DNA of 64,000 nucleotides from NCBI GenBank assembly GCA_016703325.1, contig JADJCH010000011.1, positions 62,001 to 126,000 on the forward strand. The letters are read 5' to 3'. The stretch is from Burkholderiales bacterium. GTDB taxonomy: Bacteria > Pseudomonadota > Gammaproteobacteria > Burkholderiales > Burkholderiaceae_C. The position numbers and the translations under genes are program-made. Positions 25,179-33,663 of this stretch are shown one piece after another; position 1 is the stretch's first letter; every line of letters begins with the position of its first letter. The notes beneath the pieces are model-generated. The model did not search any database. It was not told the origin of the DNA and saw only the letters and a list, made by a program, of their open reading frames with translations.

Positions 25179-27215
25179 ATGCCCAACCTGACCCGCCGCC
25201 GCCTCAGTCTGACCACGCTGGGGCTGCCGCTGTCGTCCCTGCCGACCTTCCCGGCCAGTGCCGCGGATGCACCGCCCCGCAGGGATGACAGCCGGTCGGC
25301 GCTGCCGCTGGAAGCCTTTGCCGAGCTGCCCCGCCTCACCGACGCAGCGTTGTCTCCCGATGGCCGGCAACTGGCCGCCCTGATGCACCTGAGCGGCGAC
25401 GGCGAGCAGACCTCCGGCCTGGTGCTGCGCCGCATCGGCGACGACCGCGTCACGCCGCTGCTGCGCAACGACGCGGGCGTGTCGATCGCCTGGATCGAAT
25501 GGGCCGGCAACGAGCGGCTGCTGGTGGGCACGCGCCACCTCGGGCGGCGGGATTTCGACGGTACTGTGGAGACGCGGCTGCTGTCGGTGCGTGCCGACGG
25601 CGGCGGAGCACTGAACCTGGTGCAGCCAGGCCCACCGGGCAAGTTCGAGACGCAGCGCGGCCCGCAGATCCAGGACCGTGTGGTCGACCTCCTGCCCAAC
25701 GACCCGCAGCACATCCTGCTGGAACTGCCGCCGCAAGGCAGCGCATCGCCGGGGGTCTACCGCGTCAACATCGAAACCGGCGAGCGGCGGCTGATCGAGC
25801 CGCCCCAACGCCGTGTGTGGAACTGGTTGACCGATGCCCGGCACCGTGTGCGCTGCGGCTTGCGCCTGGACGGGCAGCAGGTCGAGGTGATCGCCTGTGA
25901 TCCGGACGGCAGCCGATGGCGCACGCTGTGGCGCTTCGAGCCCTGGGGGTCCGATGCGATCTGGCCGCTGGGTTTCACCTCCCAACCTCAGGAGCTGCTG
26001 GTGCGCGCCGGCCACCAGGGTCGGGCAGCGATCTTCCGCGTCGATCTGTCGATGCCGGAGCTGCCGCGCCGGCTGCTGCTGGCCCACCCGCAGCGCGATG
26101 TGGCGGGCGAGCCGATCCACGCCGTGGACAGCCAGGCCGTGATCGGTCTGCGCATGGGCGACGGCACAGCGTTTGCCGAGCCGCGCGCCGAGCTGTGGAA
26201 TCCGCAGCTGCGCCGCGTCGCCCTTGAGGTGGACGCCGCGCTGCCCGACCGCCGCAACCGGCTGCTGCAGTTCAGCCGGGACGCTCAGCGCTACCTGCTG
26301 CACTCCAGCGGCCGCGGCCAGCCGGGTGAGTACTACCTGGGCGACCAGCGCAGCGGCGAGCTGGTGCTGCTGGCCGAGCAGCACCCGCGCCTGCCTGCCC
26401 AACAGCTGGCCGGCGCACGCCGCCTGGCCATCCGCAGCCGCGATGGGCTGATGCTGGAAGCCTTCCTGACCCTGCCGCCGGGCACCCCCGCCGATGCCGA
26501 AGGCCGTCCCCTGGCGGCGCTGCCGCTGGTGCTGCTGCCGCACGGCGGCCCGAGCGGCCGGGACGACGACAACTTCGACCTCTGGGCCGAGTTCATCGCC
26601 AGCCGCGGCTGCGCGGTGCTGCAGGTCAACTTCCGGGGATCGACCGGTCTGGGGCGCGAGTTCCAGCATGCCGGCCTGCGCCGCTGGGGCCTGGAGATGC
26701 AGGATGACCTGACCGATGCGCTGCAGTGGGCGATGGCCCAACGCATCGCCGACCCGAAGCGCCTGGCCATCGTCGGCGGCAGTTACGGCGGCTACGCCGC
26801 ACTGATGGGAGCGGTGCGCACGCCGGAACTGTTCCGCTGCGTGGTCAGCTTTGCGGGCGTGAGCGATCTGATCGAGCTGATCCAGCACGCTTCCAACTAC
26901 TTCGGCGGCGCCGAATGGGCTGAAGCCTCCATCGGACGCCTCTGGGGCGACCGTGCGCAGCTGCGCGCCACCTCACCGGCCCTGCAGGCCGAGCGCATCC
27001 AGGCCCCGGTGCTGCTGGTGCACGGCAGCGCCGACCGGGTGGTCCCGGTGCAGCACAGCCGCAGCATGGCCGCGGCGCTGCAGCGCGCCCGCAAGCCGGT
27101 GCGCTACGTCGAGCAAGATGGGGGCAACCACCACCTGGGCAGCCACCGCCACCGGCTGGCATTCTTTCGCCTGCTGGCGGGTTTCCTGGGGGAGCATCTG
27201 GGCTTGCAGAGCTGA
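25179..27215 (+). CDS. S9-family prolyl oligopeptidase-like serine peptidase, exported
   Basis: 678 residues from ATG 25179. A twin-arginine-like signal (NLTRRRLSLTTLGLPLSSLP) precedes an N-terminal beta-propeller (about 45-420; DAALSPDGRQLAALMHLSGD, FSRDAQRYLLHSSG). The C-terminal alpha/beta hydrolase domain has LLPHGGPSGRDDDNFDLWAE, the nucleophile motif GGSYGGYAALMG (about 530-541), VHGSADRVVP with the acid and GGNHHLG with the His. These fit dipeptidyl or acylaminoacyl peptidases. Likely periplasmic. A link to iron uptake is not evident. Confidence 0.93.
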   Translation: MPNLTRRRLSLTTLGLPLSSLPTFPASAADAPPRRDDSRSALPLEAFAELPRLTDAALSPDGRQLAALMHLSGDGEQTSGLVLRRIGDDRVTPLLRNDAGVSIAWIEWAGNERLLVGTRHLGRRDFDGTVETRLLSVRADGGGALNLVQPGPPGKFETQRGPQIQDRVVDLLPNDPQHILLELPPQGSASPGVYRVNIETGERRLIEPPQRRVWNWLTDARHRVRCGLRLDGQQVEVIACDPDGSRWRTLWRFEPWGSDAIWPLGFTSQPQELLVRAGHQGRAAIFRVDLSMPELPRRLLLAHPQRDVAGEPIHAVDSQAVIGLRMGDGTAFAEPRAELWNPQLRRVALEVDAALPDRRNRLLQFSRDAQRYLLHSSGRGQPGEYYLGDQRSGELVLLAEQHPRLPAQQLAGARRLAIRSRDGLMLEAFLTLPPGTPADAEGRPLAALPLVLLPHGGPSGRDDDNFDLWAEFIASRGCAVLQVNFRGSTGLGREFQHAGLRRWGLEMQDDLTDALQWAMAQRIADPKRLAIVGGSYGGYAALMGAVRTPELFRCVVSFAGVSDLIELIQHASNYFGGAEWAEASIGRLWGDRAQLRATSPALQAERIQAPVLLVHGSADRVVPVQHSRSMAAALQRARKPVRYVEQDGGNHHLGSHRHRLAFFRLLAGFLGEHLGLQS

Positions 27216-27252
27216 GCGGCGTCCGGGCGACCCGACCGCCTTCCATCCCAGT

Positions 27253-28530
27253 TCAGCAGCCGCTGCCCGCCTCATCCGGTTCATCGCAGCCGCGCCGCCC
27301 GTCCGGGCGCTCGGCCTGCCACAGCGGCAGCAGCCAGACCGCCACCGCGCCCCAGGCGGCCAGCCAGGCCAGTGCGGCCACCACCAGCAGCATCACCGGT
27401 GCCAGGCCGAACGCTGCGCCCGCCCGGGCGGCGCCGGCCAGCAGCAGCGCCGCCGCGGCGGCGGGCAGCCAGGCGCGGCGCTCGTCCGGCCAGCCGGCAT
27501 GGGTGCGCCCGGCGATGGCGAACACCGCCAGGATGCCCAGCCCGAAGGCGCTGACCGCCAGCAGGTGCCGCCCGGCGGAGGTCCAGCCGGCCTGTCCGGC
27601 CAGCGCCCCCAGGCCCAGGCCGGTGTAGCCCAGCGCCATCGACACGTACACGGCATAGAGCATCAGCGGGCGGCGGTGCAGCAGTGCCCGCCCCACATGC
27701 CAGTCGTTGAGCAGGTGCGCCAGCGCCGCCGCGGCCGCCAGCGCCAGCCAGCCGGTGACGCGTTCACCCGGCGCGGCCCACTGGGTGGCGGTGAACAGGC
27801 CGATGGTGATCAGCGCCAGCTGCCGGCGCGGCGGGCGCGCCAGGTAGACCGTGTCGCCCACCGGCAGGCCGGCGCGCCGCTGGGCGGCATGCAGGTCGTC
27901 CAGCGAGCGGTTGACGATGCGCATCGAGATGCGGCTGAGCGCCACCACCATCAGCGCCATCTGCACGCCCAGCAGCGCGTCCAGCCAGCGCGACAGGGGC
28001 GCACCGCGCCAGGCATCCACATGCCAGCCCAGCACCACGGCGGTCAAGGCCAGCAGCGCCCAGCCGAAGGCCAGCTGGGCGCGGGCCGGGTCGCGCCACA
28101 GCCGCGGCGCCGCCCAGGCCAGGGTGCCCAGCAGCAGCGCCGTCCAGCCCAGAGCGCCCAGCAACAGCGCCACCGGGCCGGCCCATTGGGACGCGACGAA
28201 GCCGGTCAGCCAGCACAGGAACAGCGCCCGCACCCGACGGGGTTCGCAGCCCGGGGTGGCGGTGAACTCCGGCACCGCGGTCAGCACGAAGCCCACCACC
28301 GCGGCCAGCCCCAGGCCCATCAACAGGGTCTGGCCATGCCAGGCAAAGGGGCCGAGCCGGTCGGCCGCCGCCGGCAGCGGCAGGCCCCCGACCAGGAAGG
28401 CCAGCCACAGCAGCATGCCCAGCAGCGCCAGCAGCGTGCCGGCGGCAAAGAAGGGGCGCATGCCGCACTGCCACTGCGGGTGGTCCAGCGACAGGCCCCA
28501 GGGTGCCGGGTGAATGGCGCGTTTCAACAT
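27253..28530 (-). CDS. nnrS: NnrS-family membrane heme-copper protein
   Basis: 425 residues with about 12 hydrophobic segments. Family blocks are PFFAAGTLLALLGMLLWLAF, FAWHGQTLLMGLGLAAVVGF, TAVPEFTATPGC and LLNDWHVGRALLH, with the conserved membrane His residues. NnrS proteins are heme- and copper-containing membrane proteins tied to nitric oxide stress or denitrification. Its start lies only about 160 bases from the coding end of a Fur-linked ABC transporter, separated by a palindromic repeat. A frame from that ABC gene stays open through the first 767 bases of nnrS; the NnrS reading is the one with family similarity. Confidence 0.9.
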   Translation of the reverse strand: MLKRAIHPAPWGLSLDHPQWQCGMRPFFAAGTLLALLGMLLWLAFLVGGLPLPAAADRLGPFAWHGQTLLMGLGLAAVVGFVLTAVPEFTATPGCEPRRVRALFLCWLTGFVASQWAGPVALLLGALGWTALLLGTLAWAAPRLWRDPARAQLAFGWALLALTAVVLGWHVDAWRGAPLSRWLDALLGVQMALMVVALSRISMRIVNRSLDDLHAAQRRAGLPVGDTVYLARPPRRQLALITIGLFTATQWAAPGERVTGWLALAAAAALAHLLNDWHVGRALLHRRPLMLYAVYVSMALGYTGLGLGALAGQAGWTSAGRHLLAVSAFGLGILAVFAIAGRTHAGWPDERRAWLPAAAAALLLAGAARAGAAFGLAPVMLLVVAALAWLAAWGAVAVWLLPLWQAERPDGRRGCDEPDEAGSGC

Positions 28531-29458
28531 GTGGGTCCCTCGCAGCGCAGGGTCTTGGGCGTCTTGCTCCCCTCTCCCACCTTGGGAGAGGGGCCGGGGG
28601 TGAGGGCCGGCGCCGTCGCAGGCCCCCTCCCCAACCTTGAAGGCCCCCTCCCCAACCCCTCCCCCACGAGGGGGGAGGGGCTTTCGGGCAGGGCTGTCCC
28701 ACCGCTCCAGGCTCGTCGGGCAATTCGAAGGCCTGCCGCACCGCCGGCACCTGCAACAGTTCAGCGCTGAGCTGCAGCACCTGCGCGGCGCTGCGGGCCG
28801 CGGGTGCGACGCTCAGGCGCTGCTCGTGCACGATCCGGCCCGGGCGGCCGGCCAGCACCAGCACGCGGTCGGCCAGGCGCAGCGCCTCGGCCGGGTCGTG
28901 GGTGATCATCAGGAGCGCGCTGCCGTGGCGGGCGGTTTCGGCCAGCAGCAGCTGCTGCAGCTGCGCCTTCAGGCCGATGTCCAGCGCGGCGAAGGGTTCG
29001 TCCATCAGCAGCAGCTCGGGCGACAGCGCCAGGGCCCGTGCCAGCGCCGCACGGCTTTGCATGCCGCCGGAGAGCTGGTGCGGCCAGGCCTGCAGGGCCG
29101 CCTCGTCCAGGCCGACGCGCCGGCCCATCTGCGCCGCCGCCTCGCGGGCCTGCGCGCGGGCGTGTCCGGCAGCACGCAGACCCAGGGCGATGTTGTCCAG
29201 CGTGCGCTGCCAGGGCAGCAGGCGCGGCTGCTGGAACATCACCGCGCAGCGGGTGAAACCGCGCTGCACACGCCCCTGCTGCGGCGTCAGCAGCCCGGCG
29301 GCCAGGTGCAGCAGGGTGGTCTTGCCGCCGCCCGAGGGGCCCAGCAGCGCCACCGCCTCACCGGCACGCAGCGTCAGGTGGATGTCGCTGAGCACCTCGG
29401 TGGGGCCGAAGGCGTGCGTCAGGCCCTCCAGGCGCAGCGCAGCAGTCGCGTTCGTCAT
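27764..29458 (-). CDS. NitT/TauT-type ABC transporter ATP-binding protein with run-on reading frame
   Basis: The first about 255 residues (29458 to about 28697) are a complete ABC ATPase: GPSGGGKTTLLHLAAGL (Walker A), Q-loop FQQPRLLPW, signature LSGGMQSRAALARAL, Walker B LLLMDEPFAALD, and H-loop ITHDPAEAL. It resembles SsuB/TauB/NrtD. After ELPDEPG the frame enters a palindromic repeat (PSWGRGWGGG, then PLPRWERG) and does not meet a stop until 27764, deep inside nnrS in another frame. Either the natural stop was lost when the repeat arrived, giving a 564-residue product, or there is a sequence error. The start overlaps the permease stop (ATGA). Confidence 0.8.
   Translation of the reverse strand: MTNATAALRLEGLTHAFGPTEVLSDIHLTLRAGEAVALLGPSGGGKTTLLHLAAGLLTPQQGRVQRGFTRCAVMFQQPRLLPWQRTLDNIALGLRAAGHARAQAREAAAQMGRRVGLDEAALQAWPHQLSGGMQSRAALARALALSPELLLMDEPFAALDIGLKAQLQQLLLAETARHGSALLMITHDPAEALRLADRVLVLAGRPGRIVHEQRLSVAPAARSAAQVLQLSAELLQVPAVRQAFELPDEPGAVGQPCPKAPPPSWGRGWGGGLQGWGGGLRRRRPSPPAPLPRWERGARRPRPCAARDPHVETRHSPGTLGPVAGPPAVAVRHAPLLCRRHAAGAAGHAAVAGLPGRGPAAAGGGRPARPLCLAWPDPVDGPGAGRGGGLRADRGAGVHRHPGLRTPSGAGAVPVLADRLRRVPMGRPGGAVAGRSGLDGAAAGHPGLGGAAAVARPGPRPAGLRLGAAGLDRRGAGLACGCLARCAPVALAGRAAGRADGADGGGAQPHLDAHRQPLAGRPACRPAARRPAGGRHGLPGAPAAPAAGADHHRPVHRHPVGRAG
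28569..28680. repeat. Palindromic intergenic repeat element with two hairpins
   Basis: Hairpin 1 at 28569-28593 is CCCCTCTCCC-acctt-GGGAGAGGGG. Hairpin 2 at 28656-28680 is CCCCTCCCCC-acga-GGGGGGAGGGG. Between them GGCCCCCTCCCCAACC occurs twice (28621-28636 and 28642-28657). This looks like a REP-type element of the kind scattered between genes in Burkholderiales. The hairpins may stop transcription from the ABC operon before nnrS. Confidence 0.7.
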
Positions 29459-30246
29459 GCCTCGCCCTCCCGCCAGCGCTCCAGCTCCCGCTTGAGCGGC
29501 TCCAGCAGGGCGTACTCCACCAGCAGCAGGCAGCCCACCACCGCGCCGATCCAGGCCAGGGTGCCGGCGGCGTCCAGCTGCGAGCGGGTGACGGCCAGGG
29601 CCGCGCCGACACCATCGGCCGTGGCCAGCAGCTCGGCCATCACCACCACCTTCCAGGCGCTGCCCAGTGCGGTGATCCAGGCCGGAAAGACGTAGGACAG
29701 CACATGCGGCGCATAAACCTCGCGCAGCATCATGCCGCGCGGCAGGCCATACACGCGTGCCATGTCACGCAGCCGCCCGTCCAGCGTGCGGGTGCCCTGC
29801 AGGGCAGCGGTGAAGACGATGGGCAGGCAGGCGACGAAGACGGTGAACACCGGCGTGCCGTCGCCGGCGCCGAACCACAGCAGTGCCAGCACCAGCCAGG
29901 CGATCGGCGGGGTGCCCAGCAGCACCGTCACCAGCGGGCGCGCGGCCATCGACACCCCCGCCGACAACCCGGCCAGCAGCCCGGCCAGCGTGCCCACGCC
30001 CACCGCCAGCGCCAGCCCGCCCAGCGCCCGCCGCGCGGTGACGACCAGTTCAGGCCAGAGCTGCCCGCGCTCGCCCAGCTGCAGCAGCGCCTGCAGGGCC
30101 TGCAGCGGTGCGGGCAGCAGCAGCGGGTCGGTGAAGGCGGCCACCGCCTCCCACGCGGCCAGCGCCAGCAGCAGGCTGGCCAGCGCCCCCCAGCCGCTCC
30201 AGAGGTAGGCAGGGGCGCCACGCAGGGCACGCCGGATCAGGCCCAT
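29455..30246 (-). CDS. NitT/TauT-type ABC transporter permease
   Basis: 263 residues from ATG 30246. Five to six membrane helices of the SsuC/TauC type: LASLLLALAAWEAVAAF, LGGLALAVGVGTLAGLLAGL, WLVLALLWFG and IGAVVGCLLLVEYALL. The cytoplasmic loop motif ALQGTRTLDGRLRDMARVYG followed by VYAPHVLSYVFPAWITALGS is the EAA-type coupling site. It overlaps the ATPase start (ATGA). A matching binding protein is encoded two genes upstream, interrupted by a TonB receptor gene. Confidence 0.92.
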   Translation of the reverse strand: MGLIRRALRGAPAYLWSGWGALASLLLALAAWEAVAAFTDPLLLPAPLQALQALLQLGERGQLWPELVVTARRALGGLALAVGVGTLAGLLAGLSAGVSMAARPLVTVLLGTPPIAWLVLALLWFGAGDGTPVFTVFVACLPIVFTAALQGTRTLDGRLRDMARVYGLPRGMMLREVYAPHVLSYVFPAWITALGSAWKVVVMAELLATADGVGAALAVTRSQLDAAGTLAWIGAVVGCLLLVEYALLEPLKRELERWREGEA

Positions 30247-30355
30247 GGCGCAGCCGTTGACCGCTGTCGGCGATGAACCTGGGGCATCGGACGGGCGGGC
30301 CGGCCGACGAAGGGGCTGAAAGAAGAGGTGAAGGAGCAGGCGTTCATCCCATGAC

Positions 30356-32461
30356 TCAGAAATCCACCCGCGCGTTGACGAACAGGCGCCGGCCGCGTTC
30401 GGCCCAGCCGAAGTCGGCGGACTTCTCGGCCAGGCGCAGGTTGGTGAGGTTGTCCAGCCCGGCGCGCAGGTGCAGCGGCTGGCCGCCGGGCAGCTTCCAC
30501 TGCTGGCCGATGCTGGCGTTGACCAGGGTGTAGGCCGGCAGGTCAGCCCCGCCGGTGGCGGTCTGGCTGCCGGTGTACTCGGCGCCCAGGCGCAGCGACC
30601 AGCCGGCCGCGGCACGCCAGTCCAGGCGGGTGGTGAGGCTGGTGCCGGGGCGGTCGGCCAGTTCGCTGCCGGTGGACTGGTCCTCGGTGTCCAGCAGCGT
30701 CAGGTCGGTGCTCCAGGCCAGCTGGCGGCTGGCCTGCCAGGTGAAGCCGGTTTCCAGGCCGCGGATGCGGGCGGCGTCCACGTTGTCGTACTGGTAGGTG
30801 CGGCGGCTGCCCACCACGCTGAGAAGGCGGTAGGTGATCAGGTCCTTGACGTGGGTCTGGAAAGCGGTGGCACGGACCTGCCAGGCCCCCAGCTGGCCAT
30901 CGACGCCCAGCTCAAACGAGTTGGAGCTCTCCGGACGCACGTCGGCGTTGCCCAGGAAGGTGTGCGGACCTTCCGAGCCCACATAGCTCGGCGAGATCTG
31001 CTTGAGCGTGGGCGCCTTGAAGGCATGGCCCGCGCCGCCCTTGACCACCCACTGCGGGCTGGCCTGCCAGACCAGGTAGGCGCGCGGGCTGGTTTCGCTG
31101 CCGAAGTACTCATGGTGGTCGTTGCGCAGCCCGGCGGTGAGCATCAGCGCATCGGTCAGCGCCCATTCGTCCTGCAGGAACAGGGCGCGGTGGGTGGCGT
31201 CGTCCTGGCCGCCGGTCAGGCCGGCGTTCGTCAGCGTCTCCTCGCGCCACTCGCCGCCCACGGTGACGCGGTGGTCACCGAAGCGCTGGCCGGCGTGGCC
31301 GTCCAGCACCCGGTCGCTCATCGACTGCGGCCGGGTGGCCGCCACGCCGTTGCTGCGCGAGTTGAGGATCTCGATGTCGCTGCGGTAGGTGCGCAACTGG
31401 CCGTCACCGCCCGCCCAGCGGCCGCGCCAGCCCAGATGGGCCTGCTGCCGGTCGATGTCGTAGGTGTTGCGGTAGGCCTTGGCGGCCGTGCCCGAACCGG
31501 ACACGCTGTCGTAGAAGCGCTCCTCGTCGGCCTGGGTGAGGCCGGCTTCCAGGCTGTGGTTGGCGTTGAACCGGTAGCTGAGCACCGCCGAGCCGCCCAC
31601 CGACCGGCGCCCCTCGATCTCGGAGTAGCGCGGATCCTCCTCCTCGGCGGTGCTGCCGCTGCGCAGGGCCTCGGCGCTCACGCGCAGGCCCAGGCCCTCG
31701 GCCAGCGGACCGGCTGCGGTGACGGAGACCTTGCCGCTGCGACCGCCCTGGCCGGCGGTGGTGGGGTCGGATCCGCTCAGGCCGGCAGAGCCCTGCCAGC
31801 GGTCGGTCGGCGTCCTGGTGATCAGGTTGATCACGCCGCCCAGCGCCTCCGAGCCGTACAGCGCCGACATCGGGCCGCGGATGACCTCGATGCGCTCCAG
31901 CGCCGCCAGCGGCAGCCAGCCGTACTGGTAGTCGGAGTGGCCGACCACGTCGTCGGTGGCGCTGATGCGCCGCCCGTCGATCAGGGTCAGGGTGTGTTTG
32001 CCCTCCAGCCCGCGCAGCGCCAGGGTCTTGCGTCCGCCCACCTGGCGCGGGCTGAGCGTCAGGCCCGGCGCGCCCCGCACCGCCTCCAGCAGGTCACCGG
32101 CGTTGCGTGCAGCCATCTCCTCGGCGGTGATGACGGTGGTGCTGGCCGGCGCGGTGCGCACATCCTGCTCGGTCAGCGTGGCGGTCACGGTGACCTTGCG
32201 CAGCACGGCGGCGGGCGCGGCCGCATCGGAGGATGCAGCAGATGCAGCAAATGCAGTCGGGGCAGAGGCCGCGGCGGCCGCCGGCACCACCGCCTGGGCG
32301 GACGCAGCGCCCGCCCACCAGGGCGCGGCCAGCAACGTCAGGCAGGCCAGCACCAGCGGGCGCAGGGCGCAAGGGCAGGCAGCTTCCGTCGGGTCGGCGC
32401 TCGAGGTCAAGGTGGGATTTGGGTCGAAGTGGGGTCGAAGTGGGGTCGAAGGTGGATTCAT
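30356..32461 (-). CDS. TonB-dependent outer-membrane receptor (CirA/BtuB-like)
   Basis: About 701 residues from ATG 32461. Signal region LVLACLTLLAAPWWAGAASA; plug with VITAEEMAARNAGDLLEAVR, TLALRGLEGKHTLTLIDGRR and ALYGSEALGGVINLITR; the barrel ends in LFVNARVDF. It resembles the CirA/FepA/BtuB type. It lies between the binding-protein and permease genes of an ABC importer, so the two probably handle one substrate. An 11-base unit is repeated about three times within codons 3-13, which could shift the frame of the N-terminus. Confidence 0.92.
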   Translation of the reverse strand: MNPPSTPLRPHFDPNPTLTSSADPTEAACPCALRPLVLACLTLLAAPWWAGAASAQAVVPAAAAASAPTAFAASAASSDAAAPAAVLRKVTVTATLTEQDVRTAPASTTVITAEEMAARNAGDLLEAVRGAPGLTLSPRQVGGRKTLALRGLEGKHTLTLIDGRRISATDDVVGHSDYQYGWLPLAALERIEVIRGPMSALYGSEALGGVINLITRTPTDRWQGSAGLSGSDPTTAGQGGRSGKVSVTAAGPLAEGLGLRVSAEALRSGSTAEEEDPRYSEIEGRRSVGGSAVLSYRFNANHSLEAGLTQADEERFYDSVSGSGTAAKAYRNTYDIDRQQAHLGWRGRWAGGDGQLRTYRSDIEILNSRSNGVAATRPQSMSDRVLDGHAGQRFGDHRVTVGGEWREETLTNAGLTGGQDDATHRALFLQDEWALTDALMLTAGLRNDHHEYFGSETSPRAYLVWQASPQWVVKGGAGHAFKAPTLKQISPSYVGSEGPHTFLGNADVRPESSNSFELGVDGQLGAWQVRATAFQTHVKDLITYRLLSVVGSRRTYQYDNVDAARIRGLETGFTWQASRQLAWSTDLTLLDTEDQSTGSELADRPGTSLTTRLDWRAAAGWSLRLGAEYTGSQTATGGADLPAYTLVNASIGQQWKLPGGQPLHLRAGLDNLTNLRLAEKSADFGWAERGRRLFVNARVDF
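32421..32452. repeat. Tandem repeat of an 11-base unit (GGGTCGAAGTG) at the start of a TonB receptor gene
   Basis: Two complete copies and a third nearly complete copy lie at 32421-32431, 32432-32442 and 32443-32452, about 10-40 bases inside the receptor coding region. Eleven is not a multiple of three, so a change of copy number would shift the reading frame. Confidence 0.75.
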
Positions 32462-32540
32462 CGGGCAGCTCCGGGGGCCGGCAGGCGCCGGCATCGGTTC
32501 TCAGGGTGACAACGCCGGGTGGCGACGGCTGCCGCGTGTC

Positions 32541-32592
32541 GGGGGGGGGATCGGTCGAATACGAAGGGTCAGGGTCAGGGTCAGGGTCAGGG
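32541..32592. repeat. Simple sequence repeats (G9 and GGGTCA x4.5) upstream of a TonB receptor gene
   Basis: A run of nine G at 32541-32549 and four and a half copies of GGGTCA at 32566-32592 lie in the 137-base gap between the binding-protein stop and the receptor start. The gap holds no gene. Confidence 0.8.
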
Positions 32593-32598
32593 CGCAGG

Positions 32599-33663
32599 TC
32601 AACCGAAGTAGAAGTCCGCCTCGGGCAGCTTGCCGCCGACCATGCCGGGGTCCAGGCGCATCAGCTCGTTGAAGAAGAACTCCAGCTCGGGCCGCGCCTG
32701 CGCGGCGGTGGCAAAGCGGGCGTTGTCGGCACGCACCGAGTCGGCCACCGCGCTGGCCTCCAGCACCGGGGCCTGCGCCACCACGGTGGCACCGCAGGCC
32801 TCGGGCCGCGCCTCGCAGTCGGCCAGCGCCGCGGCGTAGTGCGTCTGCAGCGCAGCGGCCAGGGCGGCATCGTCGCGCAGTGCCGGCATCAGTGCCAGGC
32901 CGGCCTGGGGAATGCGCGGCTCGCGCCGGTACAGCCGGCCCCACTCCTGCTGCAGGTCGACGCTGCGGTGCAGATCCGGGGCGATCAGACTCACCGGGAA
33001 GGAGCGCGTCTTGCGCAGCGCCATCGACACCGCCGGCTCGGCCAGCAGCGCATGGTCGACGCGGCGGGTGATGAGCAGCTGCATCGCGTCCAGCGGCGTG
33101 CCGACGTAGCGCAGGCGGATGTCGCGCGGCAGCTCCAGCCTGCTGCGCTGCGCCAGCAGGCGAAACACCAGGTCGGGCATGTCGGCGCGGAAGGGCATGG
33201 CGATTTCGCGGCCCTTGAAGTCCGCCAGCGTCCTGGCCCCCGCGTCGCGCGACACCAGCCAGAGCACGCCCCAGGTCGCCAGGTTCAGCAGGCGCAGCTT
33301 CACGCCGCGGTTGTAGAGGTTGGCCGCGACGTTGCTGGGCAGCGCCACCACATCGGCCTGGCCGCCCAGCACCAGGGCGCGCAGCTGGTCGGGGTCCTTC
33401 CAGAGCGTGAAGCTGACCTGCTCGGCCAACGGCGCCAGCGCACCGGTTTCCACCAGCCGCATCAGCGGAAAGGACACTGCCGCCGGCGGCCCGGCCAGGC
33501 GCAGGCGGGCACGCCGCGGCGCCGCCGCCGCCGGCGCGGGCGCCTGCGCCTGGGCCAGTGCTCCTGCCGGCCGCAGCGCCACACCGGCCAGGGTCGCCGC
33601 CGCCGCGGCCAAGGCAGCGCGCCGCGTTCCTGGTCCAGACAACCGTCGATCCGTCGCGTGCAT
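32599..33663 (-). CDS. NitT/TauT-type ABC transporter substrate-binding protein
   Basis: 354 residues from ATG 33663. An Arg-rich start (RRLSGPGTRRAALAAAAATL) with an Ala-rich signal sequence is followed by the NMT1/SsuA-like fold: ALVLGGQADVVALPSNVAAN, LADFKGREIAMPFRADMPDL, VDHALLAEPAVSMAL. The protein is shaped to bind a small anionic or aromatic ligand, which cannot be named. The start overlaps the stop of the upstream TonB receptor gene (ATGA), so receptor and binding protein are co-translated. The permease and ATPase follow after another TonB receptor gene. Confidence 0.88.
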   Translation of the reverse strand: MHATDRRLSGPGTRRAALAAAAATLAGVALRPAGALAQAQAPAPAAAAPRRARLRLAGPPAAVSFPLMRLVETGALAPLAEQVSFTLWKDPDQLRALVLGGQADVVALPSNVAANLYNRGVKLRLLNLATWGVLWLVSRDAGARTLADFKGREIAMPFRADMPDLVFRLLAQRSRLELPRDIRLRYVGTPLDAMQLLITRRVDHALLAEPAVSMALRKTRSFPVSLIAPDLHRSVDLQQEWGRLYRREPRIPQAGLALMPALRDDAALAAALQTHYAAALADCEARPEACGATVVAQAPVLEASAVADSVRADNARFATAAQARPELEFFFNELMRLDPGMVGGKLPEADFYFG

